Shown in pieces: positions 1 to 4,974 of a stretch of DNA of 12,795 nucleotides. Location: assembly GCA_030425785.1 (NCBI GenBank), contig JAUHYJ010000039.1:1-12795 (forward strand), read 5' to 3'. The notes under the pieces were generated by a model that was not told the DNA's origin, made no database searches, and saw only the letters and a list, made by a program, of their open reading frames with translations. This stretch comes from Acidimicrobiia bacterium (lineage in GTDB: Bacteria > Actinomycetota > Acidimicrobiia > Acidimicrobiales > Ilumatobacteraceae). Both the position numbers and the translations under genes were made by a program. Position 1 is the stretch's first letter, and every line of letters starts with the position of its first letter.

Positions 1-2
1 GC

Positions 3-80
3 GCCGGTCGCACGGCCGCCAACGCCTACCTCGCGGGCAAGCGGATGGTCGACAAGCGTCGCGACGCCGCCGACGACTGA
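3..80 (+). CDS. C-terminal end of an unknown protein (5' end outside window)
   Basis: An open frame enters from the left edge and ends at TGA 78-80, giving 25 residues that finish ...YLAGKRMVDKRRDAADD. The tail is hydrophilic and rich in Lys/Arg followed by Asp, which is a plausible soluble C-terminus. Codon third positions are nearly all G or C, as in the real genes of the window. A GC-rich hairpin lies right after the stop. Too little is visible to name a family or function. The frame could be fortuitous, but the codon bias and position make a real gene end likely. Confidence 0.5.
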   Translation, partial: AGRTAANAYLAGKRMVDKRRDAADD

Positions 81-84
81 CCGT

Positions 85-107
85 GCGCGGCCGGTGTGCC
101 GGCGCGC
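85..107 (+). terminator. Possible hairpin terminator after the left-edge gene
   Basis: GCGCG (85-89), one bulged G, then CCGG pairs with CCGG-CGCGC (99-107) around a TGTG loop. The hairpin starts 5 nt after the stop of the left-edge gene. No T-run follows, so intrinsic termination is uncertain; U-tract-less hairpins are common at gene ends in high-GC actinobacteria. Confidence 0.35.
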
Positions 108-109
108 AG

Positions 110-204
110 GCGACGGGATCGGTCGCGCCGGCACGCGGGTGAGACGCCATCGTGCTGGAGCGAAAGCGACTCGGATCGGTCACGGTCGCGTCGGCACGCG
201 GGTG
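110..204. repeat. Imperfect direct repeat in the gap before the MFS gene end
   Basis: Two related segments, 110-141 and 166-204, lie in the gap between the left-edge gene and the end of the MFS gene. Both begin GCGAC, then contain GGATCGGTC, and end with a 21-bp stretch (121-141 and 184-204) that differs at one position (C128 versus T191). The second copy carries about 7 extra bases in the middle. The gap 81-209 contains no gene I can support. The repeat could be a relic duplication or part of a genome-wide intergenic repeat family, which cannot be decided from one locus. Confidence 0.55.
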
Positions 205-209
205 CGGGG

Positions 210-1562
210 TCAGTGGGCGGTTGCGGCGGCGCGGGCGGCTTCCATCTTCTCGGTCGTGAGCTTCGACCGGGCGAACACGAACAGCGCAGCATGGATCGCG
301 GCGACGGCGAACCACGTCGAGCGGAGCGCGAACTCGCGATCGACCCACCGCTCGACGATCCAGACCAACGCACCGCCGAGCGCCGCGCCGATGGGGATCA
401 TCCCCCACGCGAAGAACCGGTAGACGCTGTTGACCCTGCCGAGCATCCGCGACGGGATGATCGTCTGGCGCAGGCTCACCGTGATCACGTTCCAGAGGAT
501 CGCGAACAGCGCGTTGATCGCGAACATCACGAGGACGAGCGGCCACCACGGGACCAGACCGATCACGAGCGGTGTGACCGCCATCCCACCGATCGCGACG
601 GCGAGCGACGTCCCGCTGCCGAGCCGCTTCGAGATGTTCGGAGCGATCTGCCCACCGATCAGCCCCCCGATCGCGGCGCCGAATCCGACGACCGTGAACA
701 GCAGCGGCCCGACCTCCATGACCTCCTGCGCGAACAGGATGAACGTGGCGAACGCGATCATGCCGGCGCCGTTCATGATGCCGAGGATGATCGCCATGGG
801 CCGCAGGAGCGAGTGCCCCATCAGCCAGCGGACGCCCTCGGACAGCTCCTGGCGGAAGGACTGGGATGTCTCGTCGGGCTCGCGCTCGGCGCGGAACGAG
901 CCGGGGATCAGGAACACCATCGCGGCGGCGACGAAGAACGTGGCGGCGTCGACGAAGAACGGCAGCGCGAACGCGACGACCAGCAGCAGCGACCCGAGCG
1001 GCGGTCCGGCGAAGGTGTTGGCGACGTTCTCGACGCTCCAGATCCGGCCGTTCGCCTTCTCGAGCTGGTGCGGTTCGACGATGTTCGGGATGATCGTCTG
1101 GTTGGCGTTGTCGCGGAGCACCTCGGCCATGCCGAGCAGCAGCGTCGCAGCGAGCAGGACGAGGAACAGGCCCCACCTGGTGCCGTCGACGGCGTCGACG
1201 TCGTCGGGCCCAGGCAGTGCTCCCTGCTGGTCGAGCACGGCGAACGCGATGCCGAGCGTCAGGACGCCGCGCAGGAGGTCCATCGAGAACATCGCCTTGC
1301 GGCGGTCGACCCGGTCGGTGATCACGCCGGCCGGCAGGGTGAACACGAGCCATGGCAGCCGCTGCGCGACGGCGACCAGCGCGATGAGCACCGGGTTGCG
1401 GGTGAGCGCAGAGGCGAGCCACGGGTATGCGATCGCTCCGACGCCGTCGCCGAGGTTCGACACGACCGTGCCGGTGAGGAGCTTGTAGTAGCTCGCCCCG
1501 AGCTTCGTGGATGGTGTGTCGGTGCTCGCGCCGTCCTGGGCGCCGGTGTCGACGTCAGTCAT
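210..1562 (-). CDS. MFS-type efflux transporter
   Basis: A 450-residue integral membrane protein, predicted to export small molecules by proton antiport. The sequence shows about twelve hydrophobic segments, and the MFS motif A after the second helix reads GVITDRVDRRK. A soluble central loop (REREPDETSQSFRQELSEGVRWL) separates the two halves. The overall pattern resembles the MFS_3/EntS-like group, which includes enterobactin, macrolide and tetracycline exporters; the substrate cannot be read from sequence. The start is placed at ATG 1562-1560 because it overlaps the stop of the upstream regulator gene in ATGACTGA, a typical coupled junction, and because the longer frame back to 1823 has no membrane character and only shadows the regulator. 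It is probably cotranscribed with, and controlled by, the ArsR-type regulator. Confidence 0.9.
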   Translation of the reverse strand: MTDVDTGAQDGASTDTPSTKLGASYYKLLTGTVVSNLGDGVGAIAYPWLASALTRNPVLIALVAVAQRLPWLVFTLPAGVITDRVDRRKAMFSMDLLRGVLTLGIAFAVLDQQGALPGPDDVDAVDGTRWGLFLVLLAATLLLGMAEVLRDNANQTIIPNIVEPHQLEKANGRIWSVENVANTFAGPPLGSLLLVVAFALPFFVDAATFFVAAAMVFLIPGSFRAEREPDETSQSFRQELSEGVRWLMGHSLLRPMAIILGIMNGAGMIAFATFILFAQEVMEVGPLLFTVVGFGAAIGGLIGGQIAPNISKRLGSGTSLAVAIGGMAVTPLVIGLVPWWPLVLVMFAINALFAILWNVITVSLRQTIIPSRMLGRVNSVYRFFAWGMIPIGAALGGALVWIVERWVDREFALRSTWFAVAAIHAALFVFARSKLTTEKMEAARAAATAH

Positions 1563-2205
1563 CGGTCTGCTCCTGAGAGATCGGGTTCGGGGTGCGACGC
1601 GTGGGGAACATGAGCACGTACACACCGAACTCGACGTCGCCGTCGCGCGGTTCGTCGACGAACTCCATCGCCAGGTCGTGAAAGCGCCTCGAGTACTCGG
1701 CCGCTCGGTGTGCGGGGATGCGGGCTCGGCGGTACGTGCTGAGGGCCGGCCGGTGCGGAGCGGTGGCACCGACGACGGGGGAGATCTCGTCGAGGAGGTC
1801 GCGGTCGAAGTCGGCGACCACATGATCGAGAAATGGGAGGAGCGCGTCGCCCTTGGCGGCCTCGGGGAACACCATCGTGCGGGCGACCCGCCCGTAGAAC
1901 CGTTCCTCGACGGCGCGTACCTGCCGGGTGCGCACGACCTTCAGCAGGCCGGCGTCGACCAACTGGTCGACGTGATACGCGACGGTGCCCTTCGGCCGTC
2001 CCACGCGCTCCGCCAGTTCGGTCACCGACATCGCTCGCTCGAGGACGAGTTCGGTGAGGTACAAGCGGAACGGATCGGACAGCGCCTTCATGCGTGCGAC
2101 GGAGTCGACGTCGACGAACTCGTCGAGTTCGTAGCCGCGACCGGCCGTCACGCCGGCGTCCGGCACGTCACTTCCATCGTCCGACATGGGCGTAACGTCC
2201 GACAT
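1555..2205 (-). CDS. ArsR-type winged-helix transcriptional regulator
   Basis: A 216-residue DNA-binding regulator, probably of the MFS gene it overlaps. Residues about 35-105 form a winged helix: KALSDPFRLYLTELV, then the recognition-helix region VTELAERVGRPKGTVAYHVDQLVDAGLL, then a wing ending VEERFYG. The C-terminal half (about 106-216) is a longer effector or dimerisation region than the usual 100-120 residue ArsR proteins have. No cysteine is present, so a metal-thiolate sensor of the classical ArsR/SmtB kind is unlikely; an organic ligand is more plausible (inference). The start at ATG 2205 is chosen because TTGCGT-N17-TAACGT ends 7 nt before it, giving a leaderless transcript. A GTG at 2244 in the same frame is possible but has no ribosome site and would overlap the -35. 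Autoregulation is likely, given the repeats around the promoter. Confidence 0.85.
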   Translation of the reverse strand: MSDVTPMSDDGSDVPDAGVTAGRGYELDEFVDVDSVARMKALSDPFRLYLTELVLERAMSVTELAERVGRPKGTVAYHVDQLVDAGLLKVVRTRQVRAVEERFYGRVARTMVFPEAAKGDALLPFLDHVVADFDRDLLDEISPVVGATAPHRPALSTYRRARIPAHRAAEYSRRFHDLAMEFVDEPRDGDVEFGVYVLMFPTRRTPNPISQEQTDD

Positions 2206-2232
2206 TTCCCGGACGTTAGGGAATTCTCGGAC
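2179..2232 (-). repeat. Three 18-bp tandem repeats over the regulator start: candidate operator
   Basis: Read on the minus strand, the units are GTCCGAGAATTCCCTAAC (2232-2215), GTCCGGGAAATGTCGGAC (2214-2197) and GTTACGCCCATGTCGGAC (2196-2179). Neighbouring units agree at about 12 of 18 bases. The middle unit is itself an inverted repeat, GTCCG-N8-CGGAC. Further GGACG motifs occur at 2229-2233 and 2254-2258. The array spans the -10, the start codon and the first codons, and lies between two divergent promoters. It may bind the regulator, or simply reflect a six-codon duplication (MSDVTP/MSDDGS). Confidence 0.5.
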
Positions 2233-2241
2233 GGAACGCAA
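2213..2241 (-). promoter_or_regulatory. Promoter of the regulator-MFS operon (leaderless)
   Basis: On the minus strand the -35 is TTGCGT (2241-2236) and the -10 is TAACGT (2218-2213), separated by 17 nt. The ATG at 2205 begins 7 nt after the -10, so transcription would start at or next to the start codon. Repeats overlap the spacer and the -10, which suits repression. Confidence 0.6.
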
Positions 2242-2269
2242 CACCGGCCGTTCGGACGGACGGTGCTCG

Positions 2270-2275
2270 TAGGCT
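2270..2275 (+). promoter_or_regulatory. -10 box of the leaderless 55-residue protein/Nudix operon
   Basis: TAGGCT at 2270-2275 is followed by 7 nt and then ATG 2283, so the mRNA probably begins at the start codon. No ribosome-binding site is present upstream, and no convincing -35 element is visible. The box is divergent from the regulator promoter, about 50 bp away. Confidence 0.5.
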
Positions 2276-2282
2276 GATGACC

Positions 2283-2450
2283 ATGTCGTTCGAGCGCCCG
2301 GCCCCCGACCTGCAGAAGCTGATCGCCGCCTGGGAGGAGTTCGAGCGCGGCGAGCAACTGCCCGGCAAGGTGTTGGCGAACCTCAAGACCGCCGGCCTGC
2401 CCGAGGTCCTGCAGGAACTCGCCGACGCCGGCTGGACGCCCGCCGGCTGA
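2283..2450 (+). CDS. Small conserved-looking protein of unknown function (55 aa)
   Basis: The translated protein starts MSFERPAPDLQKLIAAWEEF and ends ELADAGWTPAG. It has no Cys, no membrane segment and no signal peptide. It appears largely helical (QKLIAAWEEFERG, then LPEVLQELADAG) with a GKVLANLKTAGL segment between. Codon use is typical of the window and the start has a TAGGCT box 7 nt upstream, which supports a real gene despite its size. It resembles small actinobacterial proteins of the form 'FERPAPDxQKLLxxWxEWERG...GRVLxxLKTxGL' that I recall as uncharacterised; this is memory, not a search. The next gene, a Nudix hydrolase, begins 11 nt after its stop without a ribosome site, so translation is probably coupled and the two may share a role. 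Confidence 0.8.
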   Translation: MSFERPAPDLQKLIAAWEEFERGEQLPGKVLANLKTAGLPEVLQELADAGWTPAG

Positions 2451-2461
2451 TCCGTCACGCG

Positions 2462-3148
2462 ATGACGCCCGAACCGGGCTACCGGCGGGGCGGTGACCAG
2501 ATCGTCCCGCGGCCCGAAGGGTGGCATCCCGGCCCACCCGCGCCGTGGGCGTCCGGGGCGGCTCCCTCGCTCGCCGAGGTGCTCGCCGTCGTCCCGGAGT
2601 TCGACCAGCCGCTCGTGCCGGCCTTCACCGAGGCTCGCCACTCGGCCGTCCTCCTGACCCTCACCGACGGTCCCGCCGGTCCCGAGGTCCTCCTGACCCG
2701 CCGCTCGTGGGAGCTGCGTCACCACCGGGGTGAGATCTCGTTCCCCGGCGGTCGGATGGACCCGGGCGAGACGCCGACCGACACCGCGCTGCGCGAAGCC
2801 CACGAGGAGGTGGGGCTCGAGCCCGCCGCCGTCGAGGTGCGCGGCGAGCTGACCCACCTCAACACCGTGGTCAGCCGCAGCTACATCGTTCCCAAGGTGG
2901 CCACGGTCGCCGAACGCCTCGAACTCGCCGGCCGCACCATGGAGGTCGACCGGGTGCTCTGGCTCCCACTCGCCGAGCTCACCCGACCCGACACCTACCG
3001 CACCGAGGTCTGGCCGATGGGTCCGACCGCACGGACCCTGCACTTCTTCCACCTCGACGACGAGACCATCTGGGGTGCCACCGCCCGCATCCTCGTCGAC
3101 CTGCTCGAGCGGGTCACGGGCGTGTCCGATCCGACGCCACGCCGGTAG
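2462..3148 (+). CDS. Nudix hydrolase, CoA pyrophosphatase type
   Basis: A 228-residue cytoplasmic enzyme, predicted to hydrolyse coenzyme A or acyl-CoA to 4'-phosphopantetheine derivatives and 3',5'-ADP. The Nudix box is complete: G97, E103, then REAHEEVGL at 111-119, with the metal-binding Glu residues at 112, 115 and 116. Just before it is the signature [21 protein letters not shown] (about 78-97), which marks the CoA-specific group (LLTxR...Rx3Gx3FPGG), as in E. coli NudL or human NUDT7. Residues 1-50 form a proline-rich extension without a clear domain. It follows the 55-residue protein by 11 nt and has no ribosome site, so it is probably coupled to it. The TAG stop overlaps the putative rpmE -10 box. 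CoA specificity is strong by motif but untested. Confidence 0.9.
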   Translation: MTPEPGYRRGGDQIVPRPEGWHPGPPAPWASGAAPSLAEVLAVVPEFDQPLVPAFTEARHSAVLLTLTDGPAGPEVLLTRRSWELRHHRGEISFPGGRMDPGETPTDTALREAHEEVGLEPAAVEVRGELTHLNTVVSRSYIVPKVATVAERLELAGRTMEVDRVLWLPLAELTRPDTYRTEVWPMGPTARTLHFFHLDDETIWGATARILVDLLERVTGVSDPTPRR

Positions 3149-3175
3149 GATGAAGCGTTCCGATTTCGCCAGGAG
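3146..3175 (+). promoter_or_regulatory. rpmE -10 box and ribosome-binding site
   Basis: TAGGAT at 3146-3151 overlaps the Nudix stop codon (TAG 3146-3148). A weak -35 candidate, TGTCCG (3123-3128), lies 17 nt upstream inside the Nudix gene. AGGAG at 3171-3175 sits 7 nt before ATG 3183, so unlike several neighbours rpmE has a short leader with a Shine-Dalgarno site. Confidence 0.45.
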
Positions 3176-3182
3176 TACGCAC

Positions 3183-3395
3183 ATGCAGACCGACATCCAC
3201 CCCACGTACGCCGAGGTCACCGTGAAGTGCTCGTGTGGCAACACGTTCACCACGAAGTCCACCAAGCCCGGCGAGCAGCTCGTCGAGCTGTGCAACGAGT
3301 GCCACCCGTTCTACACCGGCAAGCAGAAGCTGGTCGACTCCGGTGGCCGCGTCGAGCGCTTCAACAAGCGCTACGGCCGTCGCGACAAGAAGTGA
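3183..3395 (+). CDS. rpmE: 50S ribosomal protein bL31, zinc-binding form
   Basis: A 70-residue protein of the large ribosomal subunit, placed at the subunit interface near the central protuberance. It opens MQTDIHPTY and keeps the L31 pattern of V-KCSCGN-F-T-S and [25 protein letters not shown]. Cys16, Cys18, Cys37 and Cys40 form the zinc site of the 'C+' type, as opposed to the zinc-free paralogue used in zinc starvation. The length is normal for the family. The start is fixed by AGGAG 7 nt upstream. In many actinobacteria rpmE lies next to prfA and prmC; here about 5.7 kb separates them. Confidence 0.97.
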   Translation: MQTDIHPTYAEVTVKCSCGNTFTTKSTKPGEQLVELCNECHPFYTGKQKLVDSGGRVERFNKRYGRRDKK

Positions 3396-3431
3396 CCCGA
3401 CGCGCCGCCCGCGGCGCACCACCGAACGAAC

Positions 3432-3470
3432 GACACCGCCCCGGTTCCGCCGGGGCGGTGTCGCCGTTTT
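3432..3470 (+). terminator. Rho-independent terminator after rpmE
   Basis: A perfect 12-bp inverted repeat, GACACCGCCCCG (3432-3443) and CGGGGCGGTGTC (3451-3462), extends by one more G-C pair to leave a 5-nt loop. GCCG then TTTT follows at 3463-3470. It begins 36 nt after the rpmE stop. It separates rpmE from the next operon. Confidence 0.85.
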
Positions 3471-3593
3471 CCGGGAAATCTCGTGAGCTGACGCTCAGAC
3501 GGCTCAGATTTGGGTCAAACTGTCCGCTCACGCCTCAAGATCGGTCGGGCGGCCGACGATGCACCCGTGATTCCTCTGCGGGAGGGGAGACGC

Positions 3594-4973
3594 ATGGCTT
3601 CGACGCCCGACATCGAACACCTGCTGCGACGCACGGAGTACGTCGCGCGCCCGTCCCGGGTGGCCGAGCTCACGCCGCTGTCGATCGACGCCGCGGTGGC
3701 CAACATCCTCGCCGTGCCGGCGAACCCCGGGTCGGTGTCGTTCACCGAGACCGAGAACTGGCAGCGCGGCGTCGAGCTGACCCACTACTGGCTCGACCGG
3801 ATGGCGCACGACTCGTCGCGGCCGATCCAGGAGAAGATGGCGTTCTTCTGGCACGGCCACTTCTGCTCCGACCTCAGCAAGTCCGGCAGTGCCGAGCTGA
3901 TGCGCGAGCAGATCGACCTGTTCCGCCACGACGGGTTGGGCAACCTACGCGAGCTCGCGATCGACATGTCGACGCAGGTCGCGATGCTGCGCTATCTCGA
4001 CAACAACCAGAACAAGGCGACGTCGCCGAACCAGAACTTCGCCCGCGAGCTGATGGAGCTGTTCCTGCTCGGCGTCGGCAACTACACCGAGGCCGACGTC
4101 GAGGCTGCGACGGCCGCGTGGACCGGACACAGCGACGACTGGCAGACCGACGAGTACGTGTGGCGTCCCGAGTGGCACGACGCATCGACGAAGTCGTTCC
4201 TCGGCCGCACGATCAACTCCGGCGGCGACCCGAAGCTGCACGGTGCCGAGACCATCGAGGTCATGCTCGGGAACGGCGTGGTGCCGTCGGGCGCATCGGT
4301 CGCTGCGAATCGTGGCCGCCCGAGCCGCGAGGTCGCCGCCGAGTTCCTGTCGACCAAGCTGTGGGCCGAGTTCGCCGGGACGCCGATCCCGGGCGCCGTC
4401 CGGTCGAAGCTCCGTGACGTCGCCATCGCCAACGACTTCGCGATCGAACCGTGGCTGACCGCCCTGCTGACCGACTCCGCGTTCTACACCGCAGAGGTCC
4501 GCAGCGGGCGGGTCCGTACGCCGGTCGAGTACGTCGTCGCCCTCCTCGTGGCGACCGGCCATCGCTCGGTCGACGCGACCCCGCTCTGGCTGATGGAGGG
4601 CATGGGGCAGCGGCCCCTGTACCCGCCGAACGTCTCGGGCTGGAAGCACAACGGGTACTGGGTCAACGCCGGCGCCATGGCGAAGCGCACCGACACCGCC
4701 CGCTCGTTCGGCTGGCGATCGATGGAGGGGTACTGGAACGGCGACGGACTCCTGCACCTCGCCGGTGGCACGCTGTCGCGCACCGAGATCCAGGACACGA
4801 CCTACAGCGACGACCCCGACGGCCTCCTCGACCGCCTCCTCGAACTCATGCAGCTCGAGCTGACGTCGTCGTCGAAGGGCGCACTCTCGGCGATGGTGAA
4901 CGACGCGTCCCGCTGGGAGCGCATCGACGTCCTCCCCCTCATCCTGTTGGCCCCCGAGTTCCACGTCGCGTGA
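3594..4973 (+). CDS. DUF1800 family protein
   Basis: A 459-residue protein of the DUF1800 family, whose biochemical role is unknown. Family hallmarks in order: an N-terminal ...HLLRRTEY segment, MAFFWHGHF at about 82-90 (two His flanking Gly, possibly functional), NQNFARELMELFLLGVGNYTE from 146, an ...AATAAWTGH segment, and YPPNVSGW from 343 near the end. No signal peptide or membrane segment is visible, even if translation began at the upstream TTG 3510. ATG 3594 is chosen because GGAGGGGAG (3581-3589) is a strong ribosome site 4 nt before it. The gene for a Tat-type DUF1501 protein begins 1 nt after its stop. DUF1800 and DUF1501 genes are commonly paired in bacteria, so the two products probably act together. 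Export of this partner by piggy-back on the Tat substrate is my inference. Confidence 0.88.
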   Translation: MASTPDIEHLLRRTEYVARPSRVAELTPLSIDAAVANILAVPANPGSVSFTETENWQRGVELTHYWLDRMAHDSSRPIQEKMAFFWHGHFCSDLSKSGSAELMREQIDLFRHDGLGNLRELAIDMSTQVAMLRYLDNNQNKATSPNQNFARELMELFLLGVGNYTEADVEAATAAWTGHSDDWQTDEYVWRPEWHDASTKSFLGRTINSGGDPKLHGAETIEVMLGNGVVPSGASVAANRGRPSREVAAEFLSTKLWAEFAGTPIPGAVRSKLRDVAIANDFAIEPWLTALLTDSAFYTAEVRSGRVRTPVEYVVALLVATGHRSVDATPLWLMEGMGQRPLYPPNVSGWKHNGYWVNAGAMAKRTDTARSFGWRSMEGYWNGDGLLHLAGGTLSRTEIQDTTYSDDPDGLLDRLLELMQLELTSSSKGALSAMVNDASRWERIDVLPLILLAPEFHVA

Positions 4974-4974
4974 G

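Noticed and set aside
96..1613. A 505-residue + strand open frame opposite the MFS gene
   Set aside because: Its translation is Arg/Asp/Glu/His-rich low-complexity sequence, as expected from reading a high-GC membrane gene backwards. The minus-strand MFS has clear helices and motif A.
1563..1823. Longer N-terminus for the MFS protein
   Set aside because: The extra 87 residues overlap the regulator gene and are Ser/Thr/Arg-rich without family similarity. The ATGACTGA overlap gives a better start.
2206..2244. GTG 2244 as the start of the ArsR-type regulator
   Set aside because: It lacks a ribosome site and sits upstream of the -35/-10 pair that points to a leaderless start at 2205. It is not fully excluded, since the 18-bp repeats are in frame with it.
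3510..3593. TTG 3510 as the start of the DUF1800 protein
   Set aside because: The added 28 residues show no signal peptide or conservation, and a strong GGAGGGGAG site sits just before ATG 3594.
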